Part shown: positions 31,584-42,468 of the stretch, piece after piece
How the letters are laid out: each line of letters starts with the position of its first letter
How positions within the stretch are numbered: the first letter of the stretch is position 1
DNA from: Nigrospora sphaerica
Lineage: Eukaryota > Ascomycota > Sordariomycetes > Amphisphaeriales > Apiosporaceae
Direction: 5' to 3'
NCBI GenBank assembly: GCA_018287875.1
Contig: JAGVVL010000027.1
Location: forward strand, 434,001-498,000
DNA length: 64,000 nucleotides
Translations under genes and position numbers: made by a program
Notes under the pieces: model-generated
What the model was told of the DNA's origin: nothing
Seen by the model: the letters and a program-made list of their open reading frames with translations, nothing else
Database searches by the model: none

Positions 31584-31846
31584 CACGCATTCCTTTTGCC
31601 TACCTACCTCGAGGCGTGATCCTTTTTGTCATTCAAGCCGAAGTCGTCTCTCGCCCTCTTTCTCCTCCGTTAGAGGTGTACGTGCGTATGTATAGGCATC
31701 CGCGAGATCATTGTCCCGGTTCACTTTTATTTTTTGGGTGCACAGGCCATAATCAGCCCTCTTGGTACTGGTCATGTACCCCGAGTACTTCCGATGTAGT
31801 AGTGTACATCGACCTAACACATGAGCATTCCATTTCTAACCCCTGA
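31584..31846. other. Gap between tRNA-Glu and the LTR fragment
   Basis: No gene or repeat is recognised here. The downstream side of the tRNA gene has T-rich runs (for example TTTTTGTC at 31622 and CTTTTATTTTTT at 31725), but no clear short terminator directly follows the tRNA. Confidence 0.4.
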
Positions 31847-32120
31847 TGTATTGTACACAGGTCTGACAGCCCTCCATTTACTGAAGCTGCAAGGGGCAGG
31901 CAGGCAGGCAGATAAGAGAGTCGATTCAGGTTCTATGCTACAGGTCCAGATTCCTATTCTCGGTACAGGTCATGCTGGCAGACAGGACGTAGCTTGAGGA
32001 GCTACGTTGAAGTGTTCTTAATCACTCTGGTGATATCCAGTGTCGGGCGTGCGTTCGTGCGCTGCTGACGTAACCGCGAGTGGATTGGGTTTTCTGTTTA
32101 TTAAGCTGTACAGCCTGTCA
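31847..32120 (-). repeat. LTR-like fragment (copy A), abutting the HET gene 3' end
   Basis: Read on the minus strand it starts TGACAGGCTGT at 32120 and ends GTACAATACA at 31847. It shares its start and its last 130-170 bp with 53374-53643, including CAAGCTACGTCCTGTCT and TAGCATAGAACCTGAATCGA. Both copies are preceded by a polypurine-like GGGGTGGACCG, as at the 3' LTR of a retroelement. A small hairpin (GTAGCT..AGCTAC) is present. The 3' end also matches a fragment at 44399-44445. No internal coding part adjoins it; the HET gene stop lies only 70 bp away. Confidence 0.6.
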
Positions 32121-32190
32121 CGGTCCACCCCGTAACATGACGTCGCTGTCGCCAGCGTAGCTACCGGTAATGCTTGAGATGCCGGCACGG

Positions 32191-34720
32191 CTACTCGATT
32201 GTAATGACGTATCGTGGCTTTGTGTCCGCTTTCCAGCGGTCATCCGTAAGCCCAAGATTTGACAACTCTGTGTCTGAAAGGACCTTGCTACACTCCCTTT
32301 CTGCAGCCACTCGACCAATGTGCTCGACAAGCCTTATAAAGTCTTCATAGCGGCCGCCTTGGTCGTTATCCCATTCCTCCTGTGGTATTGAGCTGTCGAC
32401 GTCAAAATACCCTACGCGTCGGAAATGGCCTTGGGTACTGCCGCAGCGTTGTAAAACTATTCCGAAGTCCGCCACGATCTCTTCGTACTCGGACTCCTTA
32501 TTGCTTTCCAGGCTGATGCTTGTTGCCTTAGGTGCTTCAGGTTTGGACTCCGGACGGGATTGCCATGACCATGTCCCCATGTCAAGCAGCGGAAGTAGAT
32601 ATACCGGACTTTGGTTCAGGGCCGGTCCATCGTTCAAGCAGTCTATGGTGATGGGAATCGTCATGGTGAGGCTTTCCGGTTGGTCAATTTCAGAGCCACA
32701 GGTACTGATGGTGACATTCTCGTCATCAAGGCAACCGCAAATCAGCGACGCACATCCGAGAGTCAATACTCCATCCGAGACAGGACCGAAGCTATCTGGG
32801 CCGGAAGATGTCGTCCAGGCGTCAAGTATGTGTATCCATCGTTTTTGTTCTTTCTCGACCTCTTTCATGCATTTCTTGTATGTGACAGGGCTGTCGATCG
32901 AGGCCCAAGACCAGGTAGGTGCCCGCCAGGCCGGGCGGTCTTTCTTTTCCTCCGGCTCCAGAACACGCCACGCGAGTTGCCAGATAAGTCCATCACGCCA
33001 CATACCTGCCAGATAGTGGTCTCCTGTGGCTTCATGCTGACAAGTCGCTATGCCCGATAAGGCGGGGAGCCGGTCCGAGCCATGTGATAATTTGCCTCTT
33101 GAATATCGCACAACAACAGTGTCCCACGGCCAAGGCTTATTCCCAAGGGGTAACAGATGAGTATGGGAATGTCCTATGCCGTCATCCGGGAGCTGGTTTG
33201 GTAGAAACTCGGATCTGGTAGCGCAACTGCATTGCCAGAAAAAGCCCTGTTCCCCGCAAGAGAGTGTTCTTAGGGGTAAAACTCTCTCTTGGAAGGTCCA
33301 GCCTCTCTGGGATAATGGACCATTAACATACTCGTAGAGAACATTGGAAGGCCAGAAAGCTTGGGTTCGGGAGTGAGTTTTCGTTGTGATCTGCGCGTGG
33401 AATCCACTGCAGTGTTGCTTCGGTTTGTTGAAACAGCCTTCGTGCGCATCCAATGCCGTTGTGGCTGCAATGTTGACATGTGAACCTCCATACACAGAAT
33501 GCATACGACCGGCTTCCCGAAGCCAGTCGTCGTCGTCATCCTGTACAATACAAAGAGCGTCGATCCAAATGTACAACAGTCCTAAGCCGCGAGCTATGAG
33601 GATAGCATCCTGGAAGGTCTTAGGAAGCTTTGACTCCAAGATCCTGCCCAGGAAACTGTCCAGAGTCTTGGATGTGAGCCTTAGAAATGGCTTAGTGCCC
33701 CAGCAATAGCTTAGAGTGGCATAGCGGGGGCACTTTTCTAGTTTATCTGTTAACACCAACTTGACTTCGTGATTCCTAATGGATATAAGCCTTTTTGGAA
33801 TATCGAATATTTTCCGACTGCGGCAATTTTCGTGGGTGGTAACGCATTCGGTTAACCAAGCTTTGGCTGTTTCTAATGGGTTAAGTGTGTATCGCCGCAT
33901 ACTCGCTGCAACATATTAGCTTGGAAGCAGAAAAGCGAGGACCTATAGAGTCCATAGCACGTTACCTGATACAAAACCAACGACAGATCTCAAACGGACG
34001 GCGGCACCAGAGGCGTTGACATGGTGGGCCGTCTTTCCTGGAAAGTTCAGCCACAGTATTTGCGACGTTGGGACTGCAGTCATGCTAGGAGCCCAGCTCT
34101 GTATGCCGAAAGAGGATGTGCCGTTGCATTGGAGCAGTTGTAAACGAGCTTCAAGCTTGCGAAAATCATCCAGTCCTTCTGGGAACATCTTCATTGTGTA
34201 TAGCCATATGGCACAGTATCGACACCCTGCTATGGCTGCCGCCTCTATTTCCAGCGTGTTGACGGCTCGGCCAATGTTTCCAGGCTCCCAAGAAGGTGCT
34301 GGAGGCGGATCAGACCAGTTTTGGAAATCGTGGCGACACTTTGAACAGAGGCCTTCAAAGATATGCACCGAGGCTGCAAGCTCCTGCACATGTCGTTCGA
34401 TAGAGAGGTGGTCGAGCTTGTCGGCCCGGACGGCTTGGATGAGATAGGAGTCGGGGCCAATATCCTCGGCATCCATGTATTCTTGATACCATGCTTGGAG
34501 CTGGTCTGTTGTGAGGCCTGGGTCTGTTGGAATGCCTGTTTTCACGTAAGCCATGGTCACGAGACTGGGGCCACCGCTTCATGCGTGGGCTCTGTGGCAC
34601 ACAACCGTACCTACCTCCTTCATCTCCAATCGATCTACTTAAACCACGTAGTGATTCCATCTTTACAGGGTCGGCGATGACCCTGGGCTGATCAGATGAT
34701 TCAGAGGCAGTGCTGCTCAT
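32191..34720 (-). CDS. HET-domain heterokaryon-incompatibility-type protein, apparently intact
   Basis: The gene model has exons 34720-34615, 34535-33966 and 33905-32191, with introns of 79 nt (GTAGGT..CAG) and 60 nt (GTAACG..CTAAT..CAG). The total is 2,391 nt, exactly 797 codons. A simpler start at 34554 is possible. The HET domain is complete: YATLSYCWG, then YIWIDALCIVQDDDDDWLRE and YGGSHVNIAAT, then LSQRGWTFQERVLPLRTL. Upstream, CSKCRHDFQNW and CRYCAIWLY resemble the Cys-containing leader seen before many HET domains. HET proteins trigger cell death after non-self fusion. The domain is known to be enough for this in several systems, but the partner here is unknown. No lesion is seen, in contrast to most neighbours. 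Confidence 0.88.
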
Positions 34721-35750
34721 CTCGAGGCATTTGATGCTGTGTTGCTGACGCAGGAGTGCTAAAAAGCGGGTTTCTCACGTAGGTTCTACGGGTAATCTAA
34801 CTTCCCAGCCGAGGAAACGCGGGCCGGGTTATCCGAAGCGGATTGGCTGGCCTAAGTTTTCACATGCTGGGGTAAGTAGGTATGTACAGGACTATTCACC
34901 AAAGCACAGCCATCCCCAGAGCGTGATCCATGTTACAAAGCGTTGAGTCGGTGTGAACAAATGAGGGCTGTTTTGCGCGTGAGCTATGGCATGGACTAAT
35001 ATCCACGGCTGACGTCTTCGTCGCCTTGCGGTATAGAAATGGTACAATATGGTACTTTCAATACTCATCGTCGAAGACTCTGCGGAACCTATGGTGGAAT
35101 TCGGAGAATCGCTTTTCAACAGCCTGTCAAACTTGGTGCTTGATGACTTCCTCAACGCCGGGTGGTATATCCTCAAAGAAGATATCATCCAAATAAGGAT
35201 CCTGTACCTCCGGTTCTGGACCCAGGATGCTTTCCACGCATCAAAGATGCAGTCTTTTGCTTGGCCAGCCCAAAATACACATAGCCAGACCCGGGACAGA
35301 AGACAGGTGCATTTTTGCATGCGATGGCTATAGCTGCGACTGGGGTAGCGTGTTGGGGTAGATTGCGGCCAACCGAGCATTTCTGTGACAATACATGTGG
35401 CAACCCTCACTCCTGGTTTCCTGGCGAGTATGACATAGGCAATGAACTATTGAAAGGCCCTTGTTTCTTACCCAGCACGTTCCCGGTTATCCAACCGAGC
35501 CCAGCGCTCCCCGTAGCGCTTCGCGAAGCGCGCTGCGCACCTGGTCGGTGGTTTTGGACGTGACAACGCTGTACTGCTTCTCGATCTCCTCCACGTGCAC
35601 GTATAACCTGGTGCGAAAAGAGTTGGGCGCTAGTGGCCTCCCGCGTCAATCCAGCTTCGTGACACCCCGCCGCGCGAGGTTGGACGGCCTGTAGGACGCT
35701 ACCGAGCGGGTCGTAAATAGGCGAAGCGCGGGGTAGCTTGCCCATAAGGC
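34721..35750. other. Upstream of the HET gene; weak coding-like remnants only
   Basis: The first part should contain the HET promoter. On the minus strand, short coding-like pieces occur: at about 35130-35260 (DPYLDDIFFEDIPPGVEEVI) and about 35505-35650 (RTRLYVHVEEIEKQYSVVTS, ending ALGSVG and a stop). They lie in different frames without a shared motif. I cannot name a gene. They may be debris of one or two proteins. Confidence 0.35.
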
Positions 35751-36370
35751 TGTGCGTGGGCTGGCTCGACGCGGGCCGGGCCTCGTGAGCGCGCTGGTTC
35801 ACCCCGCCGTGGCCCGCGATCCCACCCGCCTGCGTCGCGTTCTCGCGCGTGCCCGACTCGAGCGACCCTTCGCCCGCACTACACATAGCCGACGTGCCCT
35901 CTCGCCGTGCGAGGGCGGACGCGCATGGTATCGCTACCCTGCGCGTTGCCTCGACCGCGCGCTGCACCGCCCTGCCCTCGTCGGTCGACCTCGTCCACAC
36001 GCCGCGCCCGCGCTTGGGCATGGCAGGCGGCCAGGCTCGTGTCATGCGCCCCCTCCGGCCGTCTGTGCCTGCCAGACGCCTATGTCATCGACACTCCGCC
36101 CAACCCGCACCGACCCTCGTTCGTCCAGTTGCCGATGCGAACGCCGACCGCCGAGCCCATGCTATGGTCGCCGCCGAGCCTCCCGTCGAAAAGCATAGCA
36201 ATGCTGGGGCGAAACCCCATGCCTTGTCCATGTGCGGTTGGCATTGGGAAGACTGATTGGAAGATTAGTCTTTGCGTCTGACTTGGAAAGCCTTCTGCGC
36301 CCCTGGCCAGACAACTCGCACTGGTACCGTCGGGGCTCCCGAACAGTCAGCAACCATCCCTCGTAGTCCA
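35751..36370. other. GC-rich stretch without a supportable gene
   Basis: The stretch is high in GC and Arg/Ala/Pro codons on both strands, which produces long spurious frames (for example 35752-36198 plus and 35407-36045 minus). No motif, signal peptide or splice pattern is seen. Confidence 0.4.
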
Positions 36371-36564
36371 TTTTCCTTCTTGTTTACCCAGATGATTGCG
36401 GAAAAGCTACGGTCGGCTCGCCTCCATACCCAGCAGCATGGCTCGTCGAATACCTTGGTCTCACATCGTGTAATCCATGCCAGTCAGGTATACCGGCTTC
36501 CTCTTACGCGTACTGTATCAGCAAGCGAGTTGAGCAAGAGGCCCGCGGCGCAATTCTCTCTTCG

Positions 36565-37557
36565 TTACAGGGAAAGGCCAGCACCTTTGTTCTCTTCTCG
36601 TACTAGCCTTATACGATCCCGGATCGCAAAGTGCCATTCTTTCCCAACTTTGTACACAAGCATTAACGCTAAGAAGAGAAGCAGAGCTAAAGAGTATGCC
36701 ATCATGGCAATACTGAACCCAGGCGCGAATCCGGACAGACTCCGGCCATTTCCCCCGGCCGGGTCTTCTACAGAGACCACCACTTGCAGTCCACTGAGAA
36801 CTACGGACACGATTCCAAGACCGAACAAGAGGGGCCCATAGAAGCGGGCAAAATAGTCGCTGTATTGGTATGCCACGCGCTGGAAGTGCGATTTTCCGAA
36901 GACAATAGGTGCATAGAAATTGAGTCGCGTCAGACGAATCTCGCCGTAGCGGTAATGAGTCGAGACGCCGCCATCCACGATCGAGGCCAAACCCCCCCGG
37001 AAGTGGCAAAACTGCTCCCACGAAACAACGCTTGCTACGAGCTGCAGGCTGGGTTCCTGCGCGATACGAAAGTCGGACTCGTAACGTACGAGACGATGGT
37101 AGGTTTGGAGATAGCCCAGAACGGCTTGACGCACGCGGCGGTGCGCCTGCGCGTCGTGAGGGCTGTCGCAGCACAGGAAGCGCTGCCAAAACCGGTGGGA
37201 CAAGATGTAGCGGGGTAGCGGCTTCACAAAGACGCGGTCGTGGATCCACACGAGGTGCAGCTTGGGGTCCTCGGTCACCACAATCGCTCGCCGTTTGACG
37301 CGTTGCCGATGGATGGGGGAGATGCTTGCACTATCGTGTTTGGTCATTCACCAGAGTCCGCCGGCCATCTTGTCCAGATCGTTCGAGCAGAACTCCTCGA
37401 GGAGAAAGGCCCAAATGTGGCGGCGGTCGGTGAGCGGGATGTGGGGATACCCAGGGAGGTGGTGTGTGGGGGTGCCAGAACCTGCCTGGCCCTCACCGAG
37501 TTCAGAGTTTAGCTGGTGTTCGGCACAGAATGGTGGAGGCAGCCGATGGAAAGCCAT
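36565..37557 (-). pseudogene. DUF6601-like integral membrane protein with one in-frame stop
   Basis: A single frame of 331 codons runs from an ATG at 37557 to 36565 and is interrupted only by TGA at 37348-37350, right before an ATG at 37347. Landmarks match fungal DUF6601 proteins: HLVWIHDRVFVKPLPRYILS, LCCDSPHDAQAHRRVRQAVL, HRLVRYESDFRIAQEPSL and YRYGEIRLTRLNFY. Two transmembrane helices follow (FYGPLLFGLGIVSVVLSGLQ and IAMMAYSLALLLFLALMLVY). The N-terminal 69 codons contain PHIPLTDRRHIWAFLLEEFC. The first in-frame gap is too short for an intron. Either the gene is a recent pseudogene or translation starts at 37347 and loses the N-terminus. The role of the family is unknown. Confidence 0.7.
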
Positions 37558-37851
37558 GATGATGAATAGAGTATAAGGACGCGTACATCGTACTATTCAG
37601 ACAGGCAGCTAGGAGAAACTACTCACCATGGCGGCAAGAAGACAACTGGCCTTTAGAGAAACCACGTGAGGCTATTCACCCGGGTGTCGGGCGCATACCA
37701 GCCCGCAGGTCAGCCCGGTTTTTGCCGCGCCTGCGCCACTTGGCTATGCAATGAGGGAGCCGGGGCTGAATACATAGCTTCCCCGGTGCGCCCGCGTTTC
37801 TGCTAATCTTGTCTTCCGCAATCCAAAATTTGATCCTCACAGACAAGCGCC

Positions 37852-40800
37852 ATGGAACTTTCCGCCCAGTTGCCCGCTGTGGTGGGCGCTGTGGTGGGCG
37901 CCGTGGTGGGTTTTGTCATTGTACTGGCTGCATGCATCAACCAGCTAGGTTGGTGGGCGCCTTCTCCACACCGCTCCCGCGAGTTGACACTACGCGTGGA
38001 GGAGGTTCCCGCCGAAACGTCGATTACGACGTTGCAGGGTGAGCTGCAGTCTATGGTTTCTGCGAGTTCGAAGTTGCAAGGCCAGCTCGAAGATTTGATT
38101 GTGCGCTCGATTGCGCCGAGAGACCGTACATGCGCCTGCGCGACGGTGACCGTCCGGACGCTGCTCCCCGAGAAGCAGCTCCTGGAAAACCTGAAACGTG
38201 CCAGTACAGGACGCCCGTACCGCTACGACTGCACATTTCACGGCATTACACCTCTCTACGCAGACACAGACGAAGTCCACTACGAGTAAGTACTATCCGT
38301 TCACAATAAACGTTGTGATCCTAGCTGATAATACGATACTGCAGTTTGGTTGCCGTGCCCGGCCTAGCGAGCCACGCAATCGGCTCGTGGAAAGCACCTG
38401 GAGGGAACAATCTCTGGCTGCGGGACTGGCTCCCTAAAGACGTCGAGAACATACGTGTGCTTCTCTATGGATACGACACAACACTGCTCAAGAGCAACTC
38501 GACATCTTCTGTGGAAGATTTAGGAAGGCGCTTTCTAGAGAGCCTGACCGCGTTCCGAACAAGCGACAAGGTATGTTCTTTATAGACTGGCACGGGGTAT
38601 GCTAACGTTTCGGCAGACTGAGAGTCGTCCCCTCATTCTCATAGGTCATAGTCTCGGTGGCCTGCTAATTAAAGAGGCAAGCTGGCTATGTTCTTTCTTT
38701 CGATGCTATGACTAACTTCTAAAGGCGCTTGTTCATGCCTCCAGGAGCCCTGCTAGTCCGGCTCATAGGCTCCTTTCGAAAACCTGTTACGGACTGCTGT
38801 TCTTCGGCGTGCCGCAGCTAGGACTGCGGAACGAGAAGCTTATATCCGTGGTCAAAGGGAAGCCAAATGAGAATCTCATTCGAACCCTGGTAGTGAATGA
38901 TGAGTCGGAACCGTCAAACTTCTTAAGGCGCATGTCCGACGACTTTGCCCATTCTTTCCAAGGCCAGCTGCGTGTGGTCTGCTTCTACGAGGGCCAGCGC
39001 AGCGCAACTGTTGAAGTACATTTTGTCTAATGCTCTCCCGGATTTGTGCTGATTATAGTGTCTAGATACGACCTGACGGCACACTAGAAAAGACAGGCGT
39101 TCGGGTCCTTCTGGTCACAAGGGAGTCTGCGACTAGCACTGGCCTGACGGCGGGGCCCGATGGAGACATCGTTTCTTTAGATGCAGACCATTCGGGCCTC
39201 GTCAAATTCGAGTCACAGAGAGACGATTCCTATACTGTGGTGAAAGAACGGATCAGGAGCCTTGCGTCCCGTGCCGTATCCTGGACAGTTGACCGTAGGT
39301 GATTCTGGTCTTCCTGCTCGTACATCGCAATGTGTCACGGACAATTTAGTAACCAGAATAACAAGATTAGGCCAAATCAACGAAGGCGGATACGACAGAA
39401 AGACTAGAGCATATCTCCACGAACAGCATGCCGTCAAAATCCAGGAGAATGCTGATCGATGTATCGCCGACCTGCGTGTTACCGACCCACGCCACGACAA
39501 GACACGCATTCAGGACACCAAAGGCGGCCTACTCGCGGACTCCTACATCTGGGTGCTTACCAATGCCGACTTCCGCCAATGGCGCGACAACAAAGATCAG
39601 CGGTTGCTCTGGGTTAAGGGCGATCCAGGCAAGGGCAAGACAATGCTCCTCTGCGGCATCATCGACGAGCTAGAGAAATCGCCGGCCAAGGGAAGTGCCC
39701 TTGCTTACTTCTTCTGCCAAGCCACGGACGAGCGCATCAACACCGCGACGGCTGCTGTACGCGGATTGATTTACATGCTACTCGATAAGAATGCCTCTCT
39801 TGTTTCTCACGTAGAGGAGAAATATAGTGTAGCCGGCAAGGCGCTTTTCGAAGACACCAATGCCTGGCAGGCGCTATGCGAGATCTTCACGGATATCCTT
39901 CAAGACCCCAGACTCCATGGAGTATACCTGATTATCGATGCTCTAGACGAGTGCGTACAAGGCCTACCGCAGCTTCTTAAGCTGATCATTAGGACCTCGG
40001 AAATCAGGGGCGTTAAATGGCTTGTCTCAAGTCGCAACTGGCAAGAAATCGAGGAACAACTTTGCCACGTGGCGCAGAGGCTATCGCTCGAGATTAACAA
40101 GAAATCGGTCGCAGCAGCAGTCAACATCTACATCACGCATAAGATGTCACAGCTTATAAAACAGAAGAGCTACCGGGACAAGACCGCCGATAAGATTCAC
40201 CAGTACCTGTCATCGAATGCGGATGGCACCTTCCTCTGGGTCGCCTTAGTCTGCCAGGAACTCGAAAAGAGTCGTCAAGGGAATGCCCTACAGAAAGCCA
40301 AGTCTTTCCCATCGGGCCTCGATGCGCTTTACGAACGGATGATGAAACAAATCCTTACTTCGGAGGATGCCGAACTCTGCACGCAAGTCCTTGCCCTTGT
40401 TACAACAACCTATCAACCACCTTCGCTTACCGAGTCTACTAATTTCATTGAAGAGTCATATGATATGGCGAATGATCCCGAATCCCTAAAGGAGATCATC
40501 AGTCTTTGCGGCTCGTTCCTCACCATTCGCGAGGGCACAATCTACTTCGTCCACCAGTCGGCGAAGGACTTCCCTAATAACGAAGCAATCACTCGTTCTC
40601 TTCCCTGAATCCCAAGCATCCATTCATGGCCAGATATTCTCCAAGTCTCTCCAGGCAATGTCCCAGACATTAAAACGCGACATGTACGGGTTACATCACC
40701 CAGGCTTCTCCATCGAGGACGCCTCTCGGCAGGTACCCGACCCGGACCCACTAGCAGCGATACGGTACGCCTGCGTCCACTGGGTCGATCACTTGCTAGA

Positions 40801-42187
40801 CGCCAACAAGACTCCAGGAAGAGGTATCAGCGTTCGAGAAAACGGAGCAATCGAAGCATATCTACGGAGCAAGAGTCTCTACTGGATCGAGGCGCTAAGT
40901 CTACTCCAAAGCATATCGGAAGGAATGCTCGCATTGGAGAAGCTGATACGACACTTGCAGGTGAGTCGATGCACTTTACTCACACCTTCCAGACCTAACA
41001 TTATAAAGGAACGGTCGAAGGCACCAGGACTTCAGGCGCTAGTTAAAGACGCCTACCGTCTTCTGCAAACCTTTCGGCCGGCGATCGAGAGCTGGCCGCT
41101 TCAGACATATGCGTCTGCGCTTGTGTTGAGTCCAACAAAGAGCCTTATACGAGGGCTATTCCAACACGAAAGACCGCAGTGGATCGAGTGCAAAACGGAG
41201 TTGGCGGAGGATTGGAGTGCGTGCGAGCAGACGCTCGAGGGCCATACGAAGGGGGTCAGGTCGGCGGCCTTCTCGGTCGACGGGCAGCGCGTCGTCTCGG
41301 CGTCGGCCGATGAGACCGTCAAGGTCTGGAACGTGCAGACGGGCGCGTGCGAGCAGACGCTCGCGGGCCATACACATTGGGTCAGGTCGGCGGCCTTCTC
41401 GGTCGACGGGCAGCGCGTCGTCTCGGCGTCGGCCGATGAGACCGTCAAGGTCTGGAACGTGCAGACGGGCGCGTGCGAGCAGACGCTCGCGGGCCATACA
41501 GATTGGGTCAGGTCGGCGGCCTTCTCGGTCGACGGGCAGCGCGTCGTCTCGGCGTCGGCCGACGAGACCGTCAAGGTCTGGAACGTGCAGACGGGCGCGT
41601 GCGAGCAGACGCTCGCGGGCCATACAGATTGGGTCAGGTCGGCGGCCTTCTCGGTCGACGGGCAGCGCGTCGTCTCGGCGTCGGCCGACGAGACCGTCAA
41701 GGTCTGGAACGTGCAGACGGGCGCGTGCGAGCAGACGCTCGCGGGCCATACAGAGGAGGTCAGGTCGGCGGCCTTCTCGGTCGACGGGCAGCGCGTCGTC
41801 TCGGCGTCGGCCGACAAGACCGTCAAGGTCTGGAACGTGCAGACGGGCACGTGTCTTTGTACCCTCGACGTGGGTTATACTTCAACCGTCTCATTTGACC
41901 CGACGGGCAGCTTGGTCTATACCGACGCCGGCGACTTTTGCGTAGACGAGTCGATACTAATGAAGGCGGAGACATCCCTCCAAAAGCCGGCTCATCAGAA
42001 AGACTTTGGCATAAGTCCAGATCGGGCTTGGATTCTGAAGCAGTCCAAGGAGATCCTTTGGCTGCCTCCAGAGTACCGGCCGAGTCTGTCTGCCGTGTCT
42101 ACAACAGAACGAGGCACAAACCTCGCTCTTGTTTGCCCGTCAGGTCGGGTCTATATCTTTATCTGTCGTGTTTCTAAGATTCACTGA
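37852..42187 (+). pseudogene. SesB-like hydrolase/NACHT/WD40 receptor (NLR) gene 2, one frameshift
   Basis: Exons: 37852-38285, 38345-38570, 38617-38676, 38725-39015, 39066-39294, 39350-40960 and 41009-42187. Intron 38677-38724 has a GC donor (GCAAGC..AAAG); the others start GT. The N-terminus has a transmembrane helix (AVVGAVVGAVVGFVIVLAA). An alpha/beta-hydrolase follows (LVAVPGLASHAIGSW, nucleophile elbow GHSLGG), then NACHT (WVKGDPGKGKTMLL, LIIDALDECV, WLVSSRN, VHQSAKDF). Five WD40 repeats and a closing tail (WLPPEYRPSLSAV) end it. The exons sum to 4,030 nt, one base too many: an extra C in the CCC at about 40572-40574 shifts the frame after VHQSAKDF. Otherwise about 1,342 codons are intact. 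The lipase-like effector domain is the type fused to NLRs in fungal incompatibility systems. Confidence 0.9.
41222..41851 (+). repeat. Five near-identical 126-bp WD40-coding repeats
   Basis: Units start at 41222, 41348, 41474, 41600 and 41726, each encoding 42 residues of the form CEQTLAGHT--VRSAAFSVD. They look almost identical at nucleotide level, including silent sites. Differences concentrate in the codons after GHT (KG, HW, DW, DW, EE), one Glu/Lys change (ADETV to ADKTV) and Glu/Ala before GH. This is the high-internal-conservation type of repeat. The strong base periodicity creates long open frames on the opposite strand and in other frames, which are shadows. Confidence 0.95.
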
Positions 42188-42468
42188 TTCGTCTTGAAGT
42201 TCTTATCATTTTTCAATTCCCTGTGTAAAAGGAGGGTCCTAGGGGATGCGATGAATTTATGCTTTTTTAACGAGGCGACCCGAATGTACTAGAATATGGA
42301 CTGTGAACTGCTTATTAACATAGAATTGCTTAACGTGCCATCACGTGATTGTTTCCGTAGATTCTAGAAGGCTCTACTTGGCTGTTTCTAGACAGATAGG
42401 AAGTACGAACGTTCGCGGCGATTCTATTGGTGATCCCGCAGCTTCTTAGGAACTTCCACGATGATCTA
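42188..42468. other. 3' flank of NLR gene 2
   Basis: No gene is seen. The segment 42221-42245 (GTGTAAAAGGAGGGTCCTAG) matches the flank after the other two NACHT-WD40 tails and is probably part of a shared 3' untranslated region. Confidence 0.5.

Noticed and set aside
35752..36198. Arg/Pro-rich plus-strand frame of 148 codons and its 212-codon minus-strand counterpart
   Set aside because: GC-rich sequence avoids stops on both strands; composition is unlike the neighbours' coding pattern and no motif is present.
37348..37374. A tiny intron removing the TGA in the DUF6601-like gene
   Set aside because: The only GT..AG pairs give about 20-27 nt, too short for fungal splicing.
41101..41945. Long open frames on the minus strand and in other plus frames over the WD40 repeats
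   Set aside because: They mirror the 126-bp periodicity of the real WD40 frame, have no start context or domain, and repeat the same peptide in antisense.
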